Assembly: GCF_900104535.1 (NCBI RefSeq)
Contig: NZ_LT629710.1
Location: 4,871,501 to 4,935,500, forward strand
Source of the DNA: Nakamurella panacisegetis
GTDB taxonomy: Bacteria; Actinomycetota; Actinomycetes; Mycobacteriales; Nakamurellaceae
Direction: 5' to 3'
Length of the DNA stretch: 64,000 nt
Shown here piece by piece: positions 45,234 through 54,080 of the stretch. Position 1 is the first letter of the stretch; every line of letters starts with the position of its first letter. Below the pieces are notes generated by a model. The model made no database searches. It was not told the DNA's origin and saw nothing but the letters and a program-made list of their open reading frames with translations. The position numbers and the translations under genes are program-made.

Positions 45234-45743
45234 TCAGAACGGCGCGCCGGCCAGCTCCGGTTCCTCGGCCGCCGTGCGGGCCAGGGCGAACGGGTCCTTC
45301 TCGCCGGTCGGGTCGGCCGCGGCGACATCAGCCGCCGCGCCGGCCGTGGTGGCCGATTCCGACTCCGGGTTCTCCGAGGCATGCCGCGGATTGCGCATCA
45401 CCCGGTTGTTGGACCGACCGATGTCAAAACCCACGTGGTCGGCCTTGCACTCCTGCATGTACTCGGTTGCGCCGTTGCGCTCGAAACGGCGGCTGACCAT
45501 CCGGCCGTCCAGGACCACCGGGTCGCCCTTGCGCACCATCTGCAGCACCTGAACGCCGAGTTTCCCCCAGCACACCACCGTGGTGGCGAACTCGTCACCG
45601 TCGACCCACTCGCCCACCGCGTCGTCGTAGCGCCGCTCGGTCGACACCGCGCGGAACGTCACCCGCTCGCTGTTGCTGCTGGAGATCACCGGGTTGGTGA
45701 CCGCCCGGCCCGACATCCGCAACTCTGCCCCGTCGAATCTCAT
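45234..45743 (-). CDS. ssb: Single-stranded DNA-binding protein (second SSB type)
   Basis: 169 residues. N-terminal OB-fold (about 5-115): TNPVISSSNSERVTFRAVSTERRYD and DGDEFATTVVCWGKLGVQVLQMVRKGDPVVLDGRM blocks are SSB-like. The C-terminal tail is Ala/Glu-rich and ends AGAPF, not the usual acidic DDDIPF. The tail that binds partner proteins is thus altered, as in paralogous SSBs (mycobacterial Rv2478c, same position). This is probably not the replication-fork SSB, which normally sits near rpsF/rplI. Confidence 0.88.
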   Translation of the reverse strand: MRFDGAELRMSGRAVTNPVISSSNSERVTFRAVSTERRYDDAVGEWVDGDEFATTVVCWGKLGVQVLQMVRKGDPVVLDGRMVSRRFERNGATEYMQECKADHVGFDIGRSNNRVMRNPRHASENPESESATTAGAAADVAAADPTGEKDPFALARTAAEEPELAGAPF

Positions 45744-45909
45744 GTCCGTTCCCCTCGTCAGCGGGCTACATCCGGCCCGGTTCGTCGTGATGGGTCAACG
45801 GTTCCAGCGTCCCGTCGGACGGGAAAGGGCCGGAGCGAGAATGTGGATGCCCGAGAGGTGTGTGGACAAACGTCGGCGGTCCGCGGCGTCGAGGTCGCGT
45901 GCCGGTCGG

Positions 45910-48114
45910 CTACTCGTCGGCCGGCGGAGGCTCCTCGGAGGACGTCTTCGAGGCGGTCGGCGGGCTGGAGTCGGAAGTCGGCGGGCCGGCCATGCCGGCC
46001 AACATGTTGTTGTAGGCCTGTAGTTCCTCGTCGCCGGCGAGGTCCTTGTGGCGGTCGACGCGCTTGTTCTCCCGATCGTCGGCCTTGGCCCACTGGGACA
46101 GCAGGGCGATCAGCACGATGATGATCGGCAATTCGGTGGCGCCCCAGGCGATGGCGCCCCCGAGTCGCTGATCGCCGATCAGATCGGTCACCCAGGGCAG
46201 CGCCAGGTCGTGGTAGTAGTTCGCCGCCAGCAGCGAGTGGGAGTTCATCAGGGCGAGGCCGAAGAAGGCGTGAAACGGCAACGCCGCGAGCAGCAGTGCG
46301 AGTTTGACCATCGGCTGCACCCGGCGCGGGCCCGGGTCGATGCCGATGATCACCCAGTAGTACAGGTAGCCGACCACCATGAAGTGGACGCTCATCACCA
46401 GGTGACCGAAGTGCGACTGGATCATCGAGTCGAACAGCCCGGTGAAGTAGATCGCGTAGAACGACCCGATGAACAACGGCAGCACGACCAGCGGGTGGGT
46501 CAGGAAGCGCGCCATCCGGCCGTGCACGGCGGCCACGATGCCCTCGCGCAGCCCAGGCGGGTTGTTCCGGCCGGCCACGGGGAGCGCGCGGAGCGCAAGG
46601 GTGACCGGGGCGCCGAGGACCAGCAGGATCGGCACGACCATGCCCAGCAGCATGTGGGCGATCATGTGCAGCGAGAACTGCGTCGAGGCGTACCGGCCGA
46701 GGCCGGACGAGGTGGCGATCAAGATGACGAGGCAGCCGAGCATCCAGCCCCAGGTGCGGCCGGGGGGCCACGCGTCCCCGCGCCGGCGGAGCCGTCGGAC
46801 GGCCACCAGGTACAGCACGGCCATGACCACCGCCGCGGTTCCGAGCAGATAGTCGAACCGCCAGTCGAACAGCAACCGCAGCAACGTGGGCGGACCGGAC
46901 AGCGGGAACCCCAGAATCGGCTCGACGGTCGCGTTCAGCCCGGTCGCCAACACACCGTTGGGGGCCGGCGGCGCGGTGCGGCCCAGGGCCGCGGCGACAC
47001 CGACGGTCGCCCCCATGACGACCAGTTCCATCATGGCCAGCCGAACCAGCGGGCGGCGCTTGCCTCCGGCGATCGCCGGGAGGGCCCGTTTGCGCTGGGC
47101 GTAGCCGAAGATGCCGAGCGCGATCAGAGCGATCGCCTTCACCACGACCAGCCGGCCGTAGGCGGTGGTCCAGAGGTCGGAGACGTAGGTGATGCGGATG
47201 TAGGCGTTGACCAGACCCGACAGGGCGACCGCGATGAACGCGATCAGGGCCAGGTTCGAGTAGCGCCGGGCGATCGACGGCAGGTGCGGAACGTTCTGGC
47301 GCACCATGCCCAGGAAGGCGAGCAGCCCGCCGATCCAGATGGAGATGCCGATCAGATGGAAGATCATGGTGTCCACCGCGACGTCGTGGTCGTCGGTGCC
47401 GGACGCGTGGCCGCCCAGGGCCTGCGGGAGCAACGCACCGATGCCCGCCAGCAGCAGCACGAACGCCCAGCCCGGGCGCATCACGACACGAGAGATCAGC
47501 GCGATGAGAACGGCGATGACGGCGCAGATCAGGTAGCCGCGGATGACCGGGAACTGCTGGATGCCGGCCTTCAGATCGTCGGCGTTCAGAGCCCTGGCCA
47601 GGGTGATCCCCCGCTGGTCAGCGACCGTCAACGGCAACATCGCCAACGAGACCGCGGTCCACACCCAGGCCGAGAGCGAGGCGGCCCGGATCGCCCGGTA
47701 CCCGCCCACGTCGAAGATGCCGGACTTCTGCGGCGCCGCCAGGGCAAAGGCGGCGATCAGCCATCCGACCGTGAGCGCGGCCGACAGGTCGAACAGCGCC
47801 TTCATCCCGGCCAGCGTCAACTCGGTGAACTGACCCGAGTCAGCGATACCGGCCACCGCGTAACGCGACGGGAGGAAGATCGAGATCACGATCGAGACGC
47901 ACGCGCCGATCACAACGGTGGCCAGCGCGATGGCCGTCACCCGCCAGCGGTCACCCGGTCCGGTCTGCGCCGGCGGCGCGTCCGGTTCGGCCGGCTCGAT
48001 CGGGCCTCCCGCGTCCGCTTCACCCACTCCCGCGTCGGGCGGGGTGGGGGCAGGGTCGCTCGGCAGATCCGTTTCCAGAACGTCACCGGCGTCGAGGGAC
48101 GTCGCATCGGGCAC
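45910..48114 (-). CDS. Cytochrome c oxidase assembly / copper-resistance CopD-CtaG fusion membrane protein
   Basis: 734 residues from GTG 48114 (start uncertain). Acidic Pro-rich N-terminus, then about 14-15 transmembrane helices. The first half holds a CopD-like domain (about 50-390). The second half is a caa3-type CtaG domain (about 410-690), with SLHMIAHMLLGMVVP and SVHFMVVGYLYYW carrying the His residues. This fused architecture is usual in actinobacteria and is linked to copper delivery to aa3 oxidase. Its C-terminal cytosolic tail is Ser/Pro/Glu-rich. Fits the CtaJ-like subunit elsewhere in the window. Confidence 0.86.
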   Translation of the reverse strand: MPDATSLDAGDVLETDLPSDPAPTPPDAGVGEADAGGPIEPAEPDAPPAQTGPGDRWRVTAIALATVVIGACVSIVISIFLPSRYAVAGIADSGQFTELTLAGMKALFDLSAALTVGWLIAAFALAAPQKSGIFDVGGYRAIRAASLSAWVWTAVSLAMLPLTVADQRGITLARALNADDLKAGIQQFPVIRGYLICAVIAVLIALISRVVMRPGWAFVLLLAGIGALLPQALGGHASGTDDHDVAVDTMIFHLIGISIWIGGLLAFLGMVRQNVPHLPSIARRYSNLALIAFIAVALSGLVNAYIRITYVSDLWTTAYGRLVVVKAIALIALGIFGYAQRKRALPAIAGGKRRPLVRLAMMELVVMGATVGVAAALGRTAPPAPNGVLATGLNATVEPILGFPLSGPPTLLRLLFDWRFDYLLGTAAVVMAVLYLVAVRRLRRRGDAWPPGRTWGWMLGCLVILIATSSGLGRYASTQFSLHMIAHMLLGMVVPILLVLGAPVTLALRALPVAGRNNPPGLREGIVAAVHGRMARFLTHPLVVLPLFIGSFYAIYFTGLFDSMIQSHFGHLVMSVHFMVVGYLYYWVIIGIDPGPRRVQPMVKLALLLAALPFHAFFGLALMNSHSLLAANYYHDLALPWVTDLIGDQRLGGAIAWGATELPIIIVLIALLSQWAKADDRENKRVDRHKDLAGDEELQAYNNMLAGMAGPPTSDSSPPTASKTSSEEPPPADE

Positions 48115-48237
48115 CTGGTCAGGGTACCCAGTGGAGCCGGACGCCCGGCCGGGACGAAGGTCCCGGTGCGACCATCCGAGTCGGCCCGCCCGCATGTGCC
48201 GGCCATGGCCCCGCGTTCGTTACGCTGTGGACCGCAA

Positions 48238-48311
48238 GCGCTCGTAGCTCAGCTGGATAGAGCAGCGGACTTCTAATCCGCCGGTCGCAGGTTCGAATCC
48301 TGCCGGGCGCA
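48238..48311 (+). tRNA. tRNA-Arg (anticodon TCT)
   Basis: 74-nt cloverleaf. Acceptor GCGCTCG pairs with CGGGCGC (one T-G pair), the discriminator is A, the anticodon loop is CTTCTAA (anticodon TCT) and the T-loop is TTCGAAT. CCA is not encoded. Reads AGA/AGG, rare codons in this GC-rich genome. Confidence 0.95.
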
Positions 48312-48648
48312 CTCTCGCAGATCAGGAAATTGCCGGCCGGGAGTCGTTCTCGATCACCTGGTCAACCAGGCCACAGCCCTACCGGCCTGATCAACTCCAC
48401 AACGCTCTGACCTGCTCTGGGCGACCAGAGCCGGCGCGAACTCCTGCTGATCCATCCCGCTGAGGTTCGGCATGGATTCGGTGATCTCGGTCGTCAACCT
48501 TCCTTCCGGCCAAGCTGCGCCCGGCGGGTCCAGAAGCCAAGATCAGTCACACCGTCCCGCTGACCCGCAGCATGACGACCCGCCGGGTTGGTCCCGGCGG
48601 GCCGTCATTTCGTGCTGGTGGTGCGTTCGCCGTATGGGGCGGGTCAGA
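48312..48648. other. 337-bp intergenic region after tRNA-Arg
   Basis: No gene found. Contains a short inverted repeat CAGGCC / GGCCTG (48367-48389) that could end the tRNA transcript and the larger terminator at 48574-48606. The DNA is slightly less GC-rich than its surroundings. No integrase remnant or repeated tRNA 3' end was seen. Confidence 0.6.
48574..48606. terminator. Strong hairpin between tRNA-Arg and the phosphoesterase gene
   Basis: 14-bp stem GACGACCCGCCGGG / CCCGGCGGGCCGTC with a single A-C mismatch and a 5-nt loop, then ATTT on the plus strand. It lies 43 nt past the stop of the leftward phosphoesterase gene and most likely terminates it. Confidence 0.75.
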
Positions 48649-51429
48649 TCATTCGGTGTCCGGGCTCGGGATGTAGGCACCCGGGACCTGCGCCGGAGCG
48701 TAGATCTTCGGGTCGCCCGGGTAGGGCTTGGTGAAACCGTAGGTCCGATACCAGGTGTACCGGTTCATCTGCTCGGGGTCGGCGTAGTCGGGTACGGCCC
48801 GGTCACCGGTGAAACGCTGGCTCTTGGCCCAAGTCGCCCACTGCGCTGCGACGCCCTGCTGCATAGCAGGAATCGACGGCGCCGCCGCCACCTTCGCAGC
48901 CGTCCGGGTTGTGCTGACGGTATCCAGGCCGCAGGCAGGTGCGGAGCTCACGCCTTCGGTCAGTGGGATCTGATTCTTCACCGCGGTGTACGGCGTGAAG
49001 TCGGGCTTGTTGGTGAACGCGCCGGACATGGGTGTGGCGGCGGCGAGCTTCTGGTTCAGCGGCTGCGCGCCCAGGATCTGCTCGATCGTGCGCACCATGG
49101 TGATCTGGGTGTAGTAGGTGCTGTCGACGACGCCGTGCTTGGCGTACGGGCTGATGATCTGGATCGGCGCCCGGTGTCCATCGACGTGATCGGCGCCGTC
49201 CTGGCTGTCGTCCTCGAGGACGAAGATCGCGGAATCCTTCCAGTAGGGACTGTGAGAGATTTCCTGGACGATCTTGCCGACCGCAACATCGTTGTCGGCG
49301 ACCTGCGCCTGCGGGTCGGGAGTGCCGCCCGTGTGGTCACTGGACAGCCAGAGCATGTTCAGGTTGGCCGGGCCGTTCTTCTCGAAGTCCTGCTTCCAGA
49401 TGTTGTAGCGGTAGATGTCCGGGATGTTGGTGTCGAACTTGGGGTAGTCGTGGTTGGTGACCGCGTTGAGCGACGGGATCGGGGACTCGGTGTCCTGCTT
49501 GATCGACGGGTCGGTCAGCTGGGCCGGGTCCCCGCCCTGGTCGACGTTCGTGGCGGCGCAGTAGTACTTCTGCCAGGTGGCGTCGGCCGGCTTGGTCTCG
49601 AACTGGGTGAATTCACCGAAGTTGCGCACGCCGGCGCCCGCGTCCTCGGCGGCCGTCCAGAGGAACCCGGAACGCTGGTGACCCAGGACGTCGTCCTCGG
49701 TGTCGTAGCTGCGGAGGTACTCGGCGGCGGAGGACTCGGTGTATTCCGGGTTGTCACCTTGCATCACCCAGTTGTGACCTTCGGCGGAGTTCGTGCCGGT
49801 GTCGTAGGTGTTGTCGTAGAGCCCGAACTGGTCGGCCAGCGCGTGCTGGTTCGGCGTCACGTTCGCACCGAACTGCGTCAGCGTGCGGTCTCCGTTGCCC
49901 TTGGCGACGTCGCCGAACACCTGGTCGTAGCTGCGGTTCTCTTTCACGATGAGGAACACGTGCTTGATCGTCGACGGGTCCCCCACCCGGACCGGCACGG
50001 CAACGGGGGCCTTGGGCTTGCCCTTTGCCTGGGCTGCGTCCTTGGTCTTCCAACCGTTCTGAGCGAACACGGTGGCCGTGTCCTTCGCGATCTGCTGGTC
50101 GCTGGGCAGCGCGAACTTCGTCAGCGACCCGGTGGTGCTGTGGGTCCCGTGTCCCGTCGCCGGCACGGTGCCGGGGCCCTTGGCGAAGGTCAGCTCAGGC
50201 CCGCGGGCGTCGATGCCGCGGGTGTTGGTGACCACGACCTGGCCGCCGGCCACCGTGACGTCCTCGGGGTAGTAGTCCGTTGGCAGCAGGCCCAGGTAGC
50301 TCACCGGGTCCTGCGGTGCGCCGGAGTAGCGGTAGACGGCGACCGCGTTCGCACGGGCCAAGGTCACCAGCAGATGGCCGTTGGTGAGCGCGATGCCGGT
50401 CGGCTGGTAGCCGACGGTCGATTGCGGCCATGGCTGGGTCGCGATCGTCTGGACGACTTTGTCGTTGCCGGTGTTGACGACCGAGACCGTGTCGCTGTTG
50501 GTGTTGGCGACAAACAGCGCTCTGCCGCTGACGTAGAGGGCGGTGGGGTGCAGGCCGACGGCGATCGACCGCACGCTCGCCGACGTGGACGAGGTGTCGA
50601 TGACGCTGAGGGTGCCGGTGGTCGATGTCCCGTAGAACGCGTCGGCGGGGACCTCGGTACCGTAGGAGTTGATCGTGGTCTCGCCTGGTCTGGCGAGACG
50701 GCCGCCTTCGTTGCTCACGTACAGCTTGGTGCCGACGAAGGCCAGTTCACGCGGGGCGATGCCGACGTTCCAGGTCTGTTGCACCTGGCCGGTGGCCGGA
50801 TCGAGGGAGACGACGGTGTTCTGTCCGTTGACCGGAACGTAGAGGGCCTTGCCGTCGGGAGAGTAGACGGCCTTACCCGGCAGCGGCGCGGCGCCGTTCA
50901 CCGTCGGCAGGTGGACGGTCATCGGCACACCGAGCGTGCCGTCGTCCTGGACCGGGTAGCGGGTGAGGCCGTTCGCCTGCGGCAGCCACAGCGTCCTGCC
51001 GTCGGGTGACCACGCCGGCCCGCCCTGGCCGACCGTGCCGTCCTTGGTCGACTGGTTCGCGAACGTTGCCGAGCCGACGGTGTAGACCAAGCGGTAGTCC
51101 TTCAGGTCGAACATCTGCAGAACGATGCCCTTGTCAGCGCTCGTGACGGCCAAGTAACGCCCGTTCGGGCTGGGGGTCGACGCCATGAACTTGCCGAACT
51201 TGGTGAAGAGGCGATCGCCCAGCGGCTTGATGACCTGGTCGGAGGAGATCTGCAGCCCGTCCGTGTACTGCGTGCCGACCAGCCGGTGTCCGAACGGCGT
51301 GGTGGATGCGTATCCGACGCCGGCCCCGCCGATGAGGATCGCCGTGGCACCGATGGCGACGATCCGCGACCGACGGCCGAGGTGGAGGCGGAGTCGCGCG
51401 CGTGGCCGTCGTTGTCGTGTGACCTGCAT
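48649..51429 (-). CDS. Membrane-anchored YVTN beta-propeller / phosphoesterase fusion
   Basis: 926 residues. Basic N-terminus and signal anchor (about 22-42), a YVTN-type seven-bladed beta-propeller (about 70-440; VTTANTDTVSVVNTGNDKVV-like blades are seen as NTNSDTVSVVNTGNDKVV), then an alkaline-phosphatase/phospholipase-C-like phosphoesterase domain (about 490-830). That domain has KHVFLIVKENRSYDQVFGD, DNTYDTG and VLEDDSQDGADHVDGHR, the metal-site residues. Probably extracellular hydrolysis of a phosphoester or phospholipid. It lies 3 nt downstream of an ABC-2 permease and its ATPase, so the three may form one operon. Confidence 0.86.
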   Translation of the reverse strand: MQVTRQRRPRARLRLHLGRRSRIVAIGATAILIGGAGVGYASTTPFGHRLVGTQYTDGLQISSDQVIKPLGDRLFTKFGKFMASTPSPNGRYLAVTSADKGIVLQMFDLKDYRLVYTVGSATFANQSTKDGTVGQGGPAWSPDGRTLWLPQANGLTRYPVQDDGTLGVPMTVHLPTVNGAAPLPGKAVYSPDGKALYVPVNGQNTVVSLDPATGQVQQTWNVGIAPRELAFVGTKLYVSNEGGRLARPGETTINSYGTEVPADAFYGTSTTGTLSVIDTSSTSASVRSIAVGLHPTALYVSGRALFVANTNSDTVSVVNTGNDKVVQTIATQPWPQSTVGYQPTGIALTNGHLLVTLARANAVAVYRYSGAPQDPVSYLGLLPTDYYPEDVTVAGGQVVVTNTRGIDARGPELTFAKGPGTVPATGHGTHSTTGSLTKFALPSDQQIAKDTATVFAQNGWKTKDAAQAKGKPKAPVAVPVRVGDPSTIKHVFLIVKENRSYDQVFGDVAKGNGDRTLTQFGANVTPNQHALADQFGLYDNTYDTGTNSAEGHNWVMQGDNPEYTESSAAEYLRSYDTEDDVLGHQRSGFLWTAAEDAGAGVRNFGEFTQFETKPADATWQKYYCAATNVDQGGDPAQLTDPSIKQDTESPIPSLNAVTNHDYPKFDTNIPDIYRYNIWKQDFEKNGPANLNMLWLSSDHTGGTPDPQAQVADNDVAVGKIVQEISHSPYWKDSAIFVLEDDSQDGADHVDGHRAPIQIISPYAKHGVVDSTYYTQITMVRTIEQILGAQPLNQKLAAATPMSGAFTNKPDFTPYTAVKNQIPLTEGVSSAPACGLDTVSTTRTAAKVAAAPSIPAMQQGVAAQWATWAKSQRFTGDRAVPDYADPEQMNRYTWYRTYGFTKPYPGDPKIYAPAQVPGAYIPSPDTE

Positions 51430-51432
51430 GTG

Positions 51433-52815
51433 TCAACCCTTCTGTGTGGCAGTGAACAGATCGACAGAACCGTCGAACTGCCATAGCGGATTCGGCGCGT
51501 CGCCCGTTGGGGTCCGCACCTGGAAGAATCCGTTGACCGATTGGGGACCGTCGCCGTCCGCGACGTAACGCCCGTCGGGTGTGACGTCCAGCTGATAGAT
51601 CGCGGACCCGACTGCGGTGGCGCCCGGAATGTGCCAGGTGACGACACACCGCCAGTCGTTCCCGGGGCCCACGTCCTCCACCAGGTCGCCGCCCTTGTCG
51701 CACGACGCGCCAGTGCGCAGCTGCGCCTCGGGCACGTCCGGGCGGCCCAGTTCTCCGGTTTGCAGCCGATACAGGTGGGCGTAGGCGGTCGCGAGGGAAA
51801 GCTCGAGCTTCGGCCGGTCAATGCCTGAACCAGAGGCCGGGGTGACCGCGCCAAGCACGGCGACGGTGACGGCCAGCAAGGCGACCAGCGGCGCCAGGGC
51901 CAGGGTGATCACGCGAACGTTCGCCCCGTCGAAGGCCGGGTCGGTGAAGTCACGGCGCATGAACACCACAAAGGCCAGGACCGCAGCGACCAGCGCCCAC
52001 ACCAGGTCGACGACCACCCCAGCGACGACGGGGCCGGTCTGTGCCGGATCAGTGAAGAGTCCGCGCCACGCCAGGAAGGACCAGCTGGGTAGGGCCGCGC
52101 GCACGAGGACGGGCAGCGGCAGCAGCTGCGCGAGGGCCAGGATGAACGCGAGCACAACCGGGGTCAGCAACCCCATCGGCGATCGGCCGAACATGACGGA
52201 GCCGAGCAGCCCGACTGCGGAGAACACCAGAGTGGGTGCCAGCACGACCAGCCACGCCACGACCACCGACACCGCGGCGTGGCCGGGCGCGATGGTCTGG
52301 CCACTCAACCCCACCAACGGCCGGTCGCCGGCGGCCGCGAGCCCGCCGACCGCGCTGGACACGGCGAGAGCGATCATCAGCCCGAGCACCACCGTCAGAC
52401 TGGCCAGCGCCTTGGCCAAGAAGATGCGGCGCGGTGACCGCACCGCTACCAAGAGGTGCCGCCAGGTGCCCTGCCGGTCCTCCCCGGCAAACACATCGCC
52501 GGCGACCAGCGAGGCCACCAGTGGCAGCACCCAGTCACACGCGAAGGACAGCACGACCAAGGACCCGGCCCAGCCGGTTTGACCCATCCAGCGCCCGAAG
52601 ACGGTGTCGGACGGCAAGGTGGTCTGGGTGCTGACAACGGCCACGGCCAGACCGGGCCCGAGCCAGCAGACCAGGACGATCAGGCGCAGCCGCCATTGGG
52701 CCAGCAGCTTGACGAGCTCGAAGCGATAGGCGCGCCGCAGGGGCGGGGGCGCGATATCACGCCGCGGGGACGTCTCCGCCGAGTCGGGCCGGACGGTGGT
52801 GGTCGGAGCAGTCAC
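51433..52815 (-). CDS. ABC-2-type transporter permease with extracytoplasmic C-terminal tail
   Basis: 460 residues from GTG 52815. About six transmembrane helices (about 45-360), starting YRFELVKLLAQWRLRL as in ABC-2 permeases, with SVAGDVFAGEDRQGTW-like loop residues (VAGDVFAGEDRQGTW). After the last helix comes a secreted-looking domain of about 110 residues with two Cys (CDKGG, WRCVVTW). The start lies 5 nt before the stop of the ATPase gene, so the pair is coupled. The function is likely lipid, peptide or drug export or bacitracin-type resistance; the substrate is unknown. Confidence 0.82.
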   Translation of the reverse strand: MTAPTTTVRPDSAETSPRRDIAPPPLRRAYRFELVKLLAQWRLRLIVLVCWLGPGLAVAVVSTQTTLPSDTVFGRWMGQTGWAGSLVVLSFACDWVLPLVASLVAGDVFAGEDRQGTWRHLLVAVRSPRRIFLAKALASLTVVLGLMIALAVSSAVGGLAAAGDRPLVGLSGQTIAPGHAAVSVVVAWLVVLAPTLVFSAVGLLGSVMFGRSPMGLLTPVVLAFILALAQLLPLPVLVRAALPSWSFLAWRGLFTDPAQTGPVVAGVVVDLVWALVAAVLAFVVFMRRDFTDPAFDGANVRVITLALAPLVALLAVTVAVLGAVTPASGSGIDRPKLELSLATAYAHLYRLQTGELGRPDVPEAQLRTGASCDKGGDLVEDVGPGNDWRCVVTWHIPGATAVGSAIYQLDVTPDGRYVADGDGPQSVNGFFQVRTPTGDAPNPLWQFDGSVDLFTATQKG

Positions 52816-52819
52816 AGCG

Positions 52820-53812
52820 TCATCCCGTCGTCGATGCCATGGGGTGTCCGTCACCCGTCGAAACGCCAACGGCGACCCGGTCTTCCTCGGCCCCGACCAG
52901 GGCGAGGTAGGCGGACTCCAGCGGGGAAACGACCGGAGCGAGCTCGCGGACCGCGACCCCGGCGCGGACGAGGTGCGCGACGAGGCCCTCAACCGATTCC
53001 GTCGATCCCCGAACCAGGAGAGCCTGGGCATCCTGACGTTGCAGCAGGTCGTCGTCGGGAAGCACGCGAACGCCAGGGACCTGGTCGGCGAGACGTCGGG
53101 TCGCCGCGCGGTCGGAAGTACGCAGCCGGTAGTCGACCTCACCGGTCTCCGCGGCGAGCTTGCTCACCGGCCCGGAGAACACAACCCTCCCGGCGGCCAG
53201 CAGGCTGACCTCGGTGCACAACGCGGTGAGATCGTCCATGCGGTGGCTGGACAGGACGACCGAAGCGCCGTCGGCCGCCAGGCGCGAGAGGACGCGATGA
53301 ACTTGGCGGGTACCGGCGGCGTCCAGGCCGTTGGCCGGTTCATCAAGCACGAGCAGGCGCGGGCGGGTCAGCAGAGCGGCGGCGAGCCCGAGTCGCTGGC
53401 GCATGCCGAGGGAGAAGCCGCGCACACGGTCGTCAGCGACGTCGATCAGGCCGACCGTGTCGAGGGCGTCATCAATTCCAGGCTTTCGGTCACCACGCAG
53501 CGAAGCCAGCGCTACCAGGTTCTGCCGGGCGGTCAGCGCCGGATAGAGGCCGGGCCCGTCTACAAAACCCGCGACGCCATCGGGCAGCGCGAGGGCGCGG
53601 CGCACCGGTCGGCCGAGCACCTCGAGCGTTCCGCTGTCGGCCGCCGCCAAACCCAACAGCAACCCGAGCAGAGTCGTCTTACCGGCACCGTTCGGGCCGA
53701 CCAGGCCATGCACGTGACCCTCGGCGATGTCGATGTCGACGCCGTCCAGGGCGATGACATCACCGAAGAACTTGACGATGCCTCGCGCACGCACGGCAGG
53801 CACTCGCTGCAT
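52820..53812 (-). CDS. ABC transporter ATP-binding protein
   Basis: 330 residues from ATG 53812, with GGGGGG/GGAG immediately upstream. Walker A GPNGAGKT (39-46), signature FSLGMRQRL, Walker B LLVLDEPANGLD, H-loop SSHRM. Belongs to the CcmA/DrrA-type ATPases that pair with ABC-2 permeases. The C-terminal ~80 residues are the extra domain of drug-export ATPases. First gene of the ATPase-permease-phosphoesterase operon. Confidence 0.93.
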   Translation of the reverse strand: MQRVPAVRARGIVKFFGDVIALDGVDIDIAEGHVHGLVGPNGAGKTTLLGLLLGLAAADSGTLEVLGRPVRRALALPDGVAGFVDGPGLYPALTARQNLVALASLRGDRKPGIDDALDTVGLIDVADDRVRGFSLGMRQRLGLAAALLTRPRLLVLDEPANGLDAAGTRQVHRVLSRLAADGASVVLSSHRMDDLTALCTEVSLLAAGRVVFSGPVSKLAAETGEVDYRLRTSDRAATRRLADQVPGVRVLPDDDLLQRQDAQALLVRGSTESVEGLVAHLVRAGVAVRELAPVVSPLESAYLALVGAEEDRVAVGVSTGDGHPMASTTG

Positions 53813-54080
53813 GCTCCACCCCCCTGTGTGAGTCCGGTACGAAAAAGCTATGGGCATGATGCGAAGGGGCGGGGTTGTCGAGGAAGCACCGGATGAACGC
53901 CAGGCGACAGTTGGACCCGTCCAGGTCGCAGCGCGGGTGGAGCGCGAGCCGGCGAACCTCGCGGAGCAGCAAACCGTCCCCCGGTCAACGGCAAATCGTC
54001 GCCGTCGTCAGTCACGGCAAGGATCTAGACTTAGGCGGTATCAGCTCGGGCATCCCGGCCGGTCACGCTGTAGCCGTGGG
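53813..54080. promoter_or_regulatory. 268-bp divergent region, ABC ATPase / GGDEF gene
   Basis: No gene supported. Less GC-rich than average. It should hold the promoters of the leftward export operon and of the rightward cyclic-di-GMP genes; I see no confident -10/-35 pair or operator. Confidence 0.5.

Noticed and set aside
48472-51009. Long rightward open frame of 845 codons
   Set aside because: Antisense to the phosphoesterase gene. Long open frames opposite GC-rich genes are expected, and the product has no domain.
48238-54000. Genomic island integrated at tRNA-Arg
   Set aside because: No integrase, no second copy of the tRNA 3' end and normal GC; kept only as a possibility.
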